DNA of 64,000 nt from Selaginella moellendorffii (Eukaryota > Streptophyta > Lycopodiopsida > Selaginellales > Selaginellaceae): assembly GCF_000143415.4 (NCBI RefSeq), contig NW_003314272.1, positions 1,943,944 to 2,007,943 of the forward strand, given 5' to 3'. Made by a program: the position numbers and the translations under genes. Positions 9,432-20,502 of the stretch are shown one piece after another (positions within the stretch are counted from its first letter, which is position 1; every line of letters begins with the position of its first letter). Below the pieces are notes generated by a model, which was not told where the DNA came from, ran no database searches, and worked only from the letters and a program-made list of their open reading frames with translations.

Positions 9432-10983
9432 ATGACAAAGAGAGGTTTTAGCGAGGAAGAAGAGGAAGAACGTCTCAAGCTCCCAAAGCTGGCTATGGAT
9501 GTTCCGGGCATCCAGCGCTACTTGGTGGGCATTGAGTACATTGGCACTCGCTTCTCCGGATGGCAAAGGCAAGGAGGAGTCCGCACAGTGCAGGGAACGC
9601 TCGAGGTAAGAAGACATGAAAGCGAAAACAAAATGAAGCTTTGTCTATGCTGTGGTGCCAGGATGCGTTTTCTAGCTTCATGGGTCAATCGGTGTCGACC
9701 ACTGGTTCCAGCAGAACTGTAATTCGTTTGCTTCTTTTCTTTGTCGCTTTCTCATATTGGTGTTCCAGGATGCTGGAGTTCATGCTCTTCGGAATGTCTT
9801 CCATGTTGATCTTGCTCGAACCAGCAAAAGAAAGCCTGGTGAATTGGTGAGTTGCGTTTCTCTCCATCTTTGGAGATTGTAGTTTACTCTCGCTTGTTTG
9901 CAGCTGGCTCCTCATCCTCCCGACGTGATTGTTCGGGCCGTGAACCATTTCTTACAGGTTTTTCTCTTTTGGATTGGCTTGCTTATTCTATTCAAGCTCG
10001 ATGGCAGAGGGAGTCAGCTGATGTTCAGGTGGTGGATGCTAGATTTGTGCCTCCGGACTTTCACGCTCGATTCCGCGCGAAAGAACGCACGTAAGTTGTA
10101 TCATCGTACATATACTAGAACGCTTTCTGTAGCCGCATCGATTTTGTAGGTACTACTATCGAATCCTCGCCGGAAGCTGTCGGGCTTCTCTGTTCGAAAG
10201 AGACCGTGCCTGGCATGTCGAGGAACCTTTGAACCTCATAGCAATGCAGGTGAAAGCATTGCTTCTATGCTTTTCTCTGTCCTTTTTTCTACTTATATGT
10301 GGCTTGTTCTAGAGTGCCTGTCAAGTTCTTTTGGGAACGCACGATTTTAGTTCCTTCAGAGCGTCTGGTTGCCAAGTATTCGATCCATAGTTTTTCTTTT
10401 CCTTTTACTGTCTCACTCAAAATTGTTGCACAGGCAGCGTCTCCGATCAAAACTTTGGAGGAGCTCTCAATCCGCGAGACAGTCAGCTGGCCGCATTTTC
10501 TAACTGGATGCTCCTCAAACGCTCAAAGCTCCAATCCAGATCTGAAGTCATACGTGGTGACAGCTCGAGCACAGTCGTTTCTATACCACCAGGTATAGAA
10601 ACTTACACTGTATTTTACGTATTTCTGCATTACTAACGCCGAGAGAAAACAAAGGTGCGATTGATGGTAGGCACTCTCAAAGGTGTTGGAGCTGGAAAAC
10701 GCACCGTTGAGGATGGTGAGTGGAACTTCCAGAGATCTTAGATACTAACAATGGCCGACGGCCGTGATTGCAGTTCGTAAGATTCTGGAAGGACGTTCAA
10801 TCTCGCTCGCACTTCCTATGGCTCCAGCGTCGGGCCTCTTCCTTGCCGATGTGAAGTATGACATGGAGGACACGGCGGTAAGCGGTCCAGTATTCTTCTT
10901 TATAATGTGACTGTGGGGGCTGCATTTGCATCTTTCAGGGTCCGAGGACTCTCAGCGGCTGCGGTTCTCCCACAGTTTCATGA
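9432..10983 (+). CDS. tRNA pseudouridine synthase, TruA family
   Basis: Eleven exons keep one frame: 9432-9605, 9662-9718, 9769-9846, 9904-9957, 10008-10090, 10150-10249, 10313-10375, 10434-10592, 10655-10715, 10774-10877, 10939-10983 (about 325 residues). The family signature is clear: GIEYIGTRFSGWQRQ near the N-terminus, then SSRTDAGVHAL containing the catalytic Asp (split by an intron between Thr and Asp), YYYRIL, GTHDFSSFRASGCQ, and VRLMVGTLKGVGAGK near the end. TruA enzymes convert uridines of the tRNA anticodon arm to pseudouridine. An in-frame ATG at 9399 would overlap the preceding PPR gene; I prefer 9432, after that stop. The acidic start (SEEEEEERLK) argues against an obvious organelle signal. 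Introns are 50-65 bp. Confidence 0.9.
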
Positions 10984-11900
10984 TGAGATTCTCGTTCGAG
11001 ACGAAGTGGGAAGGCATGAGTTGTAGCATCCATCCGCCATTTTGCGAACCTTTGCACCATGAGTTCATCACCTTTCAAATCGAGCTTTTTAGAAAAGAAA
11101 GCGTATTGACTGAGCTGGTGTTACTGGTGAGCGTGGGAATCTGCGGCCTTAATGGACGAGAGGAGTACAGAGAAGCAAGAAAACAAAACAAAACGGGAGC
11201 GGCCCATGTCCGCAAAGAAACAGATAGTTTGGAAGCACAGGGATTACATGGATCACATGGCTCCGGGGAAATTATTGGAGAAGCATACAAACACCTTCTA
11301 TCCAGCTCCATTGAACTTTGACAGCATCACAAGAAAACAAACCCGAGGTACAACTTTCGCAAGTTCGCCCTCCACCCATAATCCTTAGAGAAGACTCGAG
11401 AAAGGATCTTACCCGTGACGAGCTTACCAGTCACAAGTGATCAGCCGGGTACTTTGTTTTTCTTTTGCCTTCTCCTCATCTTGTCCTTTTTTTCTTTTTT
11501 CTCTCCGAAGATCGAACTACGCAAAGCTGAGGTGCGAGATTCCGATGCGGTTCAATCACTTGGCTTGCATTATCACTGGCAAAGGCCGAGGAACAATCTT
11601 TTAAAGAGAGGTAGGCGGCGTCCTCTATTTGGTTTTCTCTCAACTTTGCGTGCGCTGGTGGTGGTAACACCTTGGACCAACACAGTGCAAACAATCACCA
11701 AGGCTTGGTTTTTGTGGAAGAATGTGCGCTCGTGGCGGTGAAAATTCTTCATGTGAGCGATATTTCAATGCCACTCTTCTCCCTTCTATTGGAGTCGCGA
11801 GGCCTGCATGACTTTCCGGCACGTATAAATATGTGGCCTCCAACACACTGGAGCTTGTGCTCCAGGCATTTTCCTTCTCTCTGTCCCTCCATCACCACGT
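10984..11900. other. Intergenic region, no supported gene
   Basis: About 900 bp between the TruA-type gene and the amino-acid permease. Small ORFs are present (for example 11152-11388, with an MSAKKQIVWKHRDYM stretch) but show no family features or splice support. TATAAATA at 11824-11831 is a plausible TATA box for the permease, giving a leader of roughly 130 nt. Confidence 0.4.
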
Positions 11901-11981
11901 CTGGATATGTTTGCTGATTTTCCTTGCTCCACTGACAAAGATCACACCTTGGGAAGTTCGTTCTTCTGTTTTTCCAGAGGC

Positions 11982-13885
11982 ATGAAAGAAGCCGATGAGT
12001 CTGCTCTGGCAAATGGCAATGCCAAGCATATGGACGACGCGATCCCGGCAGTCTTGCTCCGGACAAGCAGCAGAGATGACGACGATGATCAATGGAAAAG
12101 AACTGGTTAGCTTGTTCCATAGCTTCTAAAACTTACGATTTCTTTTTCCTGTTTCGTTGTCCCTCAGGAACTGTGTGGACTGCCTCGGCTCATGTGATCA
12201 CAGCAGTGATCGGCTCTGGAGTTTTGTCACTGGCGTGGAGCATGGCTCAGCTTGGCTGGGCAGTCGGACCCCCCGTCCTGCTCGCATTTGCATTTGTCAC
12301 GTATTACACCTCCATCCTCCTCGCGGATTGCTATCGCAGCCCCGATCCAGTCACAGGGAAGCGGAATCACACGTACCAAGATGCGGTGGCAGTCACTCTA
12401 GGTGAATCTCTCTTTTTTCCTTTACGTTGTTGCTAGAGCACTCGAGTTCTTCAACTGAGCGTGATTTATCTTGTCCAGGGGGTGCAAAGGTTTGGATTTG
12501 CGGCATTGTCCAGTACACCAACTTGGTTGGAACAGCAATCGGCTACACAATCACTGCGTCGATTAGCATGGTGTAAGTTCTTGTCGAAAGCTAAAAACTA
12601 TGATTTCTAAGTTCTTTTGGTTCTCTGTTCTTGCAGGGCGATAAGTCGATCAGATTGCTTCCATCGCCAAGGACACGATGGTCCGTGCTACGCCTCGGAT
12701 TACCCGTACATGGTGGTGTTTGGAGCGGTGCAGATTTTGCTGTCACAAATCCCGGATTTTGATCGAATATGGTGGCTGTCCATCGCCGCAGCTATCATGT
12801 CCTTCGCCTACTCCTTCATTGGGCTTGGCCTCGGGATGGCGCGAACTTTCGGTAACCAATACATACATGTGTAAAGGCTTTCTCGCTCTCTTTTCCAGCT
12901 TATGTGCTCACGCGAGAGAGGTGTTTTTTTGCAGAGCCGGGGCACTCATACGGAACAGCCACCGGAGTCCGCATTGGAATGGGAGGACTTTCGCAAACGC
13001 GAAAGATCTGGCAAGTCTTCCAGTCGCTGGGAAATGTCGCGTTTGCATACTCTTTTTCCATGATCCTCATCGAAATACAGGTAGAAAGTCACGCTTTTTA
13101 CTGAAAAAAAAAAATGCTTTTTTCTCCTTGTGTGTGTGTGTGTAGGATACGTTAAAATCTCCACCACCTGAGAACAAGACCATGAAGAAGGCGACGCTGG
13201 TGGGAGTCGTCACCACCACCGCGTTTTACATGTCGGTGGGGTGCTTTGGCTACGCGGCCTTTGGAAACAATGCTCCTGGAAACCTCCTCACGGGCTTTGG
13301 CTTCTACGAGCCCTTCTGGCTCATCGATTTCGCAAACGCTTGCATCGTCATCCACCTTGTAGGAGCGTACCAAGTCGGTAAATCAAAACCCATCTTTGAT
13401 CATCCATCTTCTCAAAAAATTTCCATCTTGTCGTTCTTATCTGTCGTGTCTCTTTCACTTCACAGGTCTATTGCCAGCCAGTGTTCGCCTATGTCGAAGG
13501 CCATGCGCGATCACGGTGGCCAAAGAACAAGTTTGTCAGCCACTACTTTAGGATCCCGATCCCTCTCCTGGGCTGTTACAAATTCACGCTGCTCACGCTT
13601 GTCTGGAGGAGCGCTTTTGTGGTAGTGACCACCATCGTGTCGATGCTGCTCCCCTTCTTCAACGACGTCCTGGGCCTCCTTGGCGCGATCTCGTTTTGGC
13701 CGCTCACAGTCTACTTTCCAATCGAGATGTATATTAAGCAGAGAAGCATCGTGAGGTGGTCGCCAAAGTGGATCGGTCTTAAGGCCCTTGATTTGGGCTG
13801 CTTGCTCGTGTCCGTGGCCGCGACGCTGGGATCCGTGGAAGGCATTGCGCTATCCCTCAAAGAATACGCCCCCTTCAAGTCATAG
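11982..13885 (+). CDS. Amino acid permease (AAP type, AAAP family)
   Basis: Seven exons join in frame: 11982-12105, 12168-12401, 12479-12572, 12637-12851, 12935-13080, 13146-13373, 13466-13885 (486 residues, the normal AAP length). Diagnostic stretches are GTVWTASAHVITAVIGSG and LSLAWSMAQLGW (first membrane helix), YRSPDPVTGKRNHTYQDAV, the Cys-containing loop CFHRQGHDGPCYASDYPYM, KKATLVGVVTTTAFY, VYCQPVFAYVE, and a hydrophobic C-terminal half with several more helices. It is a plasma-membrane H+/amino-acid symporter. An in-frame ATG at 11907 is the first ATG after the likely TATA box and would add 25 residues; the pyrimidine tract and TTTTTCCAG just before 11982 could instead be a leader splice site. 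Exon 5's following intron contains a TG microsatellite. A decayed homologous piece lies 1.4 kb downstream. Confidence 0.94.
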
Positions 13886-15000
13886 AACGGATTGAATTTT
13901 AAAATGTACTACTTCAAAGTAGTGATTGATACTCCATATTCATTAATATTAACATGCAAAACCTAGGTTGATTAGTCACTTTTAAAGGGTATTTATGCGG
14001 AGATTGGCAGTTTTTATTTAAATAATTAACATTAAAATTAATAAGAGAGATTTTAATAATGATAGTTTAAGGGTAAATAAATTTGAAATAAATAGATATG
14101 TTTATAAACACTCTTCAGTGATTAGATTAGAAGAGAAATCTAATACATTTTTAATATATAGTGCGAAATGCTTAATGCAAGAGATTTTATATTTTAATTT
14201 CCTTACTTATTATTTTATGATTTTAAGAATTTTCATTTATATAGTAGTGATATCAATAATTATCAAAAATTAAAAAACAAAATTTATTTCTTATGTATTT
14301 TTCTAAATTTCTAGAAAAATTTTACGTTTTAAAAAGTAATATACACTTTTAAATATGACTTCAATAAAAAATAAATGGAAAATTTCTCATCCATATTTTA
14401 TTTATGTAAAGCTTTATATTCAACTATTCAGAAATTATAATTGGGATAATTTACACTATTTAAACAAATTTTAATTATATTTAACGGTTCCCTACTCACA
14501 TCAGCTCCCAATATGAAATGTTAATTTTTCAAATATAATTTTAAATTCAATGTTAAATATTTTGTTGATTTTATTGAACATATGTAAATTTAAATATTGA
14601 TAAGTTTCAAAAGAGTAATATTTCATCAGACTTAAGCTAATTGTAAATGTAAAAGGCAAAACGTTCATATTCAATATGATGAATTAATATCGTGTTAAAA
14701 AAAATTAGCGTTAGCAAAATAAACAGTAGGTACTGGTATTAAACTATTTAAAATAATCTTGAAAAAAATTTAAATTAGATGAAAATAGCTGAAATATTTT
14801 TATGTTTTTTTTTCATTAATCAATATTCTTTAACAAACAAGATTAATATTGAAATCAATAATAAGTTTGGTAAATAGAATATAATTGCAATAAACTACTT
14901 TATCAAACAACAATGTTTTAAATTTTAGAAAAGTTAAAAATATTAAACTCTATATTGCACTATAGTTTTGAATTTACTAACTAAACAATAGAATGTGTTT
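13886..15000. other. AT-rich intergenic stretch
   Basis: About 1.1 kb of strongly AT-rich DNA with many stop codons in all frames; no gene, tRNA or clear element ends are seen. Its composition resembles the 31-47 kb block and contrasts sharply with the flanking genes. Confidence 0.6.
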
Positions 15001-15001
15001 G

Positions 15002-15158
15002 AAGGCGCAGAGCATCGATATTCTCTAGGTCCTCGGACATGGACAGCTTTAGCCTGAATTTCTTTGCTTCATAATGGAAGAGTACCGGCCGAAAGGCATC
15101 CTCTTCGAGCGGTGCCCGATTTTCTCGAATCTGCACGCGGATTCTCTCATCACCATTA
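15002..15158 (-). other. Isolated coding-like fragment, unrecognised
   Basis: A roughly 155-bp patch of near-balanced GC embedded in AT-rich DNA. On the minus strand it is open for about 52 codons, including RAPLEEDAFRPVLFHYEAKK, with no start or stop of its own. It may be an exon or a captured gene fragment. I cannot name a family. Confidence 0.3.
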
Positions 15159-15240
15159 AAACTGTTCCCTTTGTACTTATGCTTATATTAAATAGAGTTA
15201 AACCATTTGAGTAATTAATTTGTCATCTAAGTAAAATTCC

Positions 15241-15357
15241 CTGTGCTCGTCTAGAGGAGTGTCTTTGTGGTGTTTACCACCATTGTATGAAGCTGCTCCT
15301 TTCTTCAATAATGCTCATGGTTTACTACCCGATCCAGATGTGTATCAAGCAAGCAAG
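15241..15357 (+). pseudogene. Decayed fragment of an amino acid permease last exon
   Basis: The stretch aligns by eye with 13590-13745 of the intact permease: CTAGAGGAGTGTCTTTGTGG matches TGGAGGAGCGCTTTTGTGG, then ACCACCATTGTATGAAGCTGC matches ACCACCATCGTGTCGATGCTGC, and TACCCGATCCAGATGTGTAT matches TTTCCAATCGAGATGTATAT. It encodes VYYPIQMCIKQAS against VYFPIEMYIKQRS, but contains frame breaks and has lost about 40 bp in the middle. Many differences are C to T or G to A changes. It is a relic of a second, tandem permease copy. It ends next to the 3' end of the DYW PPR gene. Confidence 0.75.
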
Positions 15358-15396
15358 CACTATACACAAGTTTCGCGCCCATAACTTCTTTGATCG

Positions 15397-18066
15397 TCAC
15401 CAAAAGTTCTTGCAAGAACACTCCCCACTCTCAAACACATGGAACCGGCTCGTGTCCCGGCAAACAATCACCCTCTCCTCGATCCGGGAGATGATCGCGG
15501 TGGCCCTGTGGCAATCCTCGCAAACTCGCAAATTCTTGACAACCCTCACCGATTCCCTGGCCGGAGTGTTGACGATCGCGCACGCGATGGCCAGGCGCTC
15601 GCTATGCCCGCACAGCGTCCCCTCCTTCTCAACCTCCGCGATGTTGTGCGTCACACACCCCACCTCCGCGACGTATCCATGCCTCTCCTTCATCACGCCC
15701 AAGAGCTCCTTAATCTTGGCGGCGATGGCGTCTCCCTGCGGGTGGTGATCCACTTCCCCCGCCCGGAACTTGTGAACAATTCCCGATCTGGGACACACCC
15801 ACCAGCTCTGCCCGGCCTTCTTCCAAGTCCCGGCCTTGCCCCGCCGCTCGAGAACTCTAGCCTGCTCTTCCCACAGCCCAGCGCTCCCAAGAACGCTGGC
15901 CATCACCACGTACGCCACATCCAGTCTCGGATCCATCGCCACCAGCGCCTCAAACGCCACCCTCGCGATCGCCGAGTTCTTCCACTTGTGGCAAGCTCCC
16001 AGGACGATCTTCCACGTCGCGGCATTCGCTACAAATGACGATCCGGTGGCCACCGCCAGCGCCTCATCCAGGAGATTCGCGCGGCCCAGCATGTCCACCA
16101 TGCAATTGTAATGCTCCGCCAGCGGCGCGATGCGGTAGCGCTCCACCATCGCCGAGAAGATCTCCCGGCCGCGATCTACCAGCCCGGCGTGGCTGCATGC
16201 GGCGAGGAGAGATACGAACGCCACCGCGCACGGCTCCACGCCGGAGCCTCGCATCTCCTCGAAGGTGGCAAACACTCTCCCAGCATCACCCTGGCGGCTG
16301 TATCCCGCAAGGAGAGCGCTCCACGCCACCTTGTTCTTCCTCCTCTCGTCCATCGATCGAAAGACTTTCTCGGCCTCCTCCATGCTGCCGCACTTGCCAT
16401 AGAAATCCACCAGCGTCACTGCCAGGTACGTGTCCGCGGTGAATCCCAGCATGGAAGCCTCACGGTGGAGCGCTCTCCCGGCCTCGAGCGCCGCCAAGCT
16501 CGAGCACGCCATGAGCGCCACGACGTAAGCTCTCGCGCACGGCGGCGATGGCGACTGAGGAGATCGCTTCATCCGGTCGAAGAGCTCCAGCGCGAGATCG
16601 TCGTCGCCGTTCTCGACGTAGCCGAGGATCAAGCTGGACCACGAGACGGCGGTGCGAGCGGGCATCCTGTCAAACACGCGCTGAGAATCGACCATACTCC
16701 CACACTTGGCATACATACCGATCAAACTGTTCAACAAGAACACGTCCGAGCGGCACCACCCTTTCTTCTCGGCTCGAGCGTGGATCTCCATCGCCTTCCC
16801 CAGGGACTCCAGCTTCACCACCCTCCCCTCGATCTCCCGGCCGGGCTCTTTCGCCGCTGTGCTCGCGATGGCGGCGATGGCGGCAGTGAAGCTGCGAGCG
16901 TCCGGCTCCAGGCACTGCTCCAAGCAGTGGAAGCAGCCGAGAGCTCGATCACCCTCTCCATTCTCGGCGAGTCCCAGCACCATCGAGTTCCAGGCGACGA
17001 GGTCGCGGCGAGGCATGGCCTGGAAGACCATCCACGCCTCCTCCGCGGCGCCGCTCTTGGAGTAGGCATCCACGAGCTTGCTCGCCACGAAGAGATCTCC
17101 CGCGCAGCCCTTCTCCGCAGCGAGGGAATGGATAGCTCGGCAGCGTTCCAGGCTCTTGGGCTTGACCATCTTGCCACCATCGACGTCCACCGCGTCCTCG
17201 CGCGACGCCAGGTTCCCGCTAGCCATGATCGCCGCCACGAAGGTCCGCGCGTCGGGATCACACCCGGGCGGCATTGAGTCGAAGAGCTCCAGCGCGAGAT
17301 CATCGTCGCCATTCTCGACGTAGGCCAGGATCAAGGTGGTCCACGACACCACGTCGTGGCGAGGCATCCGGTCGAAGACAATGCGCGCGTCCTCGACGCT
17401 GCTGAGCTTCGAGTACATGTCGAGCAGCGCGCTGGCGACGAAGATGTCCGATTCGTGGCCCCGGGCCCGGCAGTGGATCGCCATGCCCGCGTCAAGCAAG
17501 CCCAGATCGATCTTCCTGGAGACGTGGTTTTCTGGAACAGCATCGCTAGCGCAGATGCCCAGTGACGGCATTTGCGTGCCACCTTGCAATGGAAGCAGCT
17601 GCCGCGCGGCGCGAAGGCTTTCCCCCTCGATCTTGGAGGAGAGAGCCGCGACCGCTGCCACGAATGCGGTGGCGTCGGCCTCACACCCGGAGGCGAGCAT
17701 CGCGTGGAAGGCGGCGATGGCGGAGTCGGGGTCGCGGTTCTCGGCGTAGCCCGCGATAAGCGCGGTCCACGAGACGGCGTTGTGGCGGCGCATCGCATCG
17801 AAGACGCGCCGGGCGTTGGCCATGCTGCCGCATCTGGCGTACATTGCGACGAGCGATGTCTCCACGAAGATGTCGCCGTGGCTGTGGTGCTCCAAGTGGA
17901 GCTTCTTACCCGTGTCAATGTCGCGCGCGCGGCCGCAAGCCTTGAGAGCTGCGATGAGCGTCGGCCCACAGTCCTGGAGGCCGCCGCCTCCTCCTCTTCT
18001 TCCATGCGATCCTGTGATGCCGCCCTCCCTGTAGCAGCGCCCCGCCGCGAAGCAATACCGCGGCAT
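15397..18066 (-). CDS. DYW-type PPR RNA-editing factor
   Basis: An 889-residue single-exon ORF; ATG at 18066, TGA at 15397-15399. A Gly-rich N-terminus is followed by PLS repeats separated by long stretches (for example residues 140-190 and 270-300 diverge from repeat pattern). The E/E+ region includes WKIVLGACHKWKNSA and a DYW domain carries the deaminase zinc signature GHSERLA...(about 30)...CEDCH. The last three residues are NFW rather than DYW. DYW proteins deaminate C to U in mitochondrial or plastid transcripts; the zinc and catalytic Glu motif looks intact. A telo-box AACCCTAAA (18078-18086) lies 11 bp upstream of the ATG. High GC distinguishes it from the AT-rich DNA at its 3' side. 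Confidence 0.94.
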   Translation of the reverse strand: MPRYCFAAGRCYREGGITGSHGRRGGGGGLQDCGPTLIAALKACGRARDIDTGKKLHLEHHSHGDIFVETSLVAMYARCGSMANARRVFDAMRRHNAVSWTALIAGYAENRDPDSAIAAFHAMLASGCEADATAFVAAVAALSSKIEGESLRAARQLLPLQGGTQMPSLGICASDAVPENHVSRKIDLGLLDAGMAIHCRARGHESDIFVASALLDMYSKLSSVEDARIVFDRMPRHDVVSWTTLILAYVENGDDDLALELFDSMPPGCDPDARTFVAAIMASGNLASREDAVDVDGGKMVKPKSLERCRAIHSLAAEKGCAGDLFVASKLVDAYSKSGAAEEAWMVFQAMPRRDLVAWNSMVLGLAENGEGDRALGCFHCLEQCLEPDARSFTAAIAAIASTAAKEPGREIEGRVVKLESLGKAMEIHARAEKKGWCRSDVFLLNSLIGMYAKCGSMVDSQRVFDRMPARTAVSWSSLILGYVENGDDDLALELFDRMKRSPQSPSPPCARAYVVALMACSSLAALEAGRALHREASMLGFTADTYLAVTLVDFYGKCGSMEEAEKVFRSMDERRKNKVAWSALLAGYSRQGDAGRVFATFEEMRGSGVEPCAVAFVSLLAACSHAGLVDRGREIFSAMVERYRIAPLAEHYNCMVDMLGRANLLDEALAVATGSSFVANAATWKIVLGACHKWKNSAIARVAFEALVAMDPRLDVAYVVMASVLGSAGLWEEQARVLERRGKAGTWKKAGQSWWVCPRSGIVHKFRAGEVDHHPQGDAIAAKIKELLGVMKERHGYVAEVGCVTHNIAEVEKEGTLCGHSERLAIACAIVNTPARESVRVVKNLRVCEDCHRATAIISRIEERVIVCRDTSRFHVFESGECSCKNFW

Positions 18067-18124
18067 TCATTGCCAAGAACCCTAAAGTTATAACATTTTA
18101 ACCAAAAACATTCTTCTAGAGCTA

Positions 18125-19357
18125 TCAAAGTAGCGCTAGAGAGCTCCAAGCGAGAGCTACCGCATCATCCCCAAGAGCTTCGTCCCGGACGAGTGGAACA
18201 GTCCTCCAAAACTTGAAATCTCTGCTGGAGTTTGCATCACCGCCCTCGAGCCTCTGTGCGCAAATGGAAGCGTAGTGATGCTGCGATGGCTCGAACAGCA
18301 AGAACTGCCATCTCCAGGGACTCTCTTCCGACTCGAGCGAGATCGTCTGTGCCTGCATCACAGGCAAAAGAGTTCTTTTACTTGCTGGATCCATCCTAGA
18401 AATCACACCTCTGGGTGCTGGTGTAGCTGCATTGAGATCGCTTCCGTTCCGGGAAAGCTTGCATCAAATCCGAACGAGAAGTTGCTCAGTGGTGCGCCGC
18501 TAATGCCTCTCCCGAGAGCCTTGACGTAGGCTTCCTGGTAAGAACGGAATCTCAGTCAGAGTGATGGAGCCGAGAAAACTGTGTGACTTTGAGCGTCCAT
18601 AGCTGAATGAAACGACGGCGTTGCTCGTCACTAGAGGAAGACGCGAAGCCTTGCAACCATGACACTTCCTTGTCTGAGAGCCATCGCCTGGCCAGGCGCA
18701 TGAGATTGCTTCCAAAAACCCGACGCTTGTCTTCCACATCAACTCCTAGCTGCGCAACTCAAACAAGACTTACAGGCAAAGAAATCTATGGAAACTTATC
18801 ACCTCGGAATGAGTAGTAACCGCGCATGATATCAGCGAGCTTGTGTGTGACAAGCTGAAACATAGACCATTCATGCCGACAAGCTGGGAAAATGAAAGAA
18901 AAATTAGAGTGGATACAAAACTGTCAAGAACTCCGGACCTCAGGCTTGCCAAACTCGTTCTTTGAAAACTTGAGCGACCCTGGTGCGATCGTACCACCGG
19001 AATCTGCGAGGAAAAGATAAACTCAAAAGAGATTGATACACGAGAATTTAGAGGCAAAGGCATGGTTGATCTTACATCTAGCGAGCGTGGTACGCACCAA
19101 AGCACGAGTGAGGAGACGCTCCTTTCGCAAGCGCTCGGAATCCACGCTATAAACTCGGTCGCGCTCATCGGAAGAAAGAAAGCTCTCGTAGGCCTTGAGC
19201 AGGGAAGGGCTCTGGACGTCTTCGACAAACAAAAACCAGCAATGGACCTCCCTGCATTGCTGAATGATCCTCAAACTATGCGAAGAAGGACGAAGGAGAG
19301 ACACACTGCTCAATACCTGAGAAGCGGCGCAGGGCGGAAAAGATGAGCTCCCCACAT
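18125..19357 (-). CDS. 4'-phosphopantetheinyl transferase (Sfp/AASDHPPT type)
   Basis: Seven exons on the minus strand read in one frame: 19317-19357, 19076-19275, 18939-19003, 18803-18883, 18588-18749, 18409-18534, 18125-18352 (300 residues, typical for the family). Signatures in order are KERLLTRALVRTTLARY, APGSLKFSKNEFGKPE, FSLSHTSSLISCAV, LGVDVEDKRR (metal-binding Asp and Glu), FIQLWTLKEAYVKALGRG (the W.KEA.vKA motif), and a C-terminal WRWQFLLFEPSQHHYASIC. The enzyme moves 4'-phosphopantetheine from CoA to a Ser of carrier proteins, as needed for fatty-acid synthase ACPs. The telo-box AACCCTAAA (19367-19375) sits 9 bp above the ATG. No strong organelle signal is seen. Introns are 40-75 bp. 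Confidence 0.93.
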
Positions 19358-19375
19358 TAATTCTACAACCCTAAA

Positions 19376-19932
19376 TCCTCTCCAAATTAGTTAGGAAGAT
19401 GCCATGAGCAAAGCTTGAAGAGCGTGGAGCGGGCGCATTGAAGGTCAAGAACGGGACGACATGGACAATGTTTTTAAACCTTCATGTCTCATGCTTCATC
19501 GAGATTGTGTAAACAGTATATGAATGAATAAATGAAAACATCTGTATATTGCATTTGCAAAAATTATTTCCCCTGGATTTCCGAAAATATTATCCCGTAA
19601 TTTTTAAAAGATTAAATTCTTATTCTACTTCATTATGAAGAAGTTGATTGTCCTTCCAACTTCTAAATTTGAACCACTTGCAAGATAAATATCAATACTG
19701 CCTCCATAATAATCTTACAGTCCATTTATAACTAGTGACTTGGAAAATGCATCCCAAGCAGCCCTGTTGTCAGGCTCCCTCAAGTAATACACTCCCTCAC
19801 CAGATTAGGAGCTTTAGAATTGTATGCTGTCACATAACACATTCACCAAAAACCTTACAAAAGAAGGTCTTGCATTTAAAAAGCACTCATGCACTTCCCA
19901 TTCTGCTTCTCTATAATGCATTACTTGTAAAC
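19376..19932. other. Intergenic region, no supported gene
   Basis: About 560 bp, moderately AT-rich, without recognisable RNA or protein genes. Confidence 0.4.
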
Positions 19933-20502
19933 TCAGTAAAGTGTAAACTCATCAAAGTGGACTTCTGCAACTTCTTCTGGACCGTGGTCTTTAGACAGCG
20001 TGCTCTTGGCAACTTCAGTGTTTGGAGTTGTAGTCATACTTATAACTGACGTAATCCTAAGTGCCATCCTACGTTCGATAAAGAAATTGTGGTTCAGAAA
20101 CGAAGTGAACGTGAACGTCTTGGCTTCTGAGAGGTGGCAGCACTCTGGATTGTTAAACAGCAGCCACGGGAAGCCTCCTACGGTGGTGTACCGCCTATCG
20201 ACATCCACCTTGTAGATGCCATTCTTCGACCACCCGTGGTTATTTCTATCCGGAATGCAAGCGAGTATACACGTCCCTATTGTCCAAAACTCATACATAG
20301 TCCTGCTTCTGTACCCGAGAGGAGTTCCAGGCTCCAAGGTGAGCTTCTGTTGCACGAATCTGGTGGAGTTCAGAGCAAATTCCTGCATCTGCTTGTAGCA
20401 GTTGCGGATCATGAAAACGTAGCCTTGTGCCATCAATGCCTTGGTCGCAAAGTCAAAGCGGCTATCGTAGCTCAATCTCAATCTCTTCCACGTCCTCGCC
20501 AT
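19933..20502 (-). CDS. Hypothetical protein, unrecognised
   Basis: A 189-residue open frame from ATG at 20502 ([20 protein letters not shown]) to TAA at 19933. It includes [36 protein letters not shown] and a final stretch rich in Thr/Glu. I do not recognise a family. The frame is open a further 11 codons upstream from a TTG, so an earlier exon is possible. Several other open frames lie on the same strand at 20669-21185 and may be exons of the same gene or remnants of an ATPase relative. It could be real or a decayed piece; the length of the open frame in non-AT-rich DNA is the only support. Confidence 0.35.

Noticed and set aside
12157-12405. Alternative frames across permease exons (also 12678-13145)
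   Set aside because: The exon-joined frame reproduces the AAP family from end to end; the others do not.
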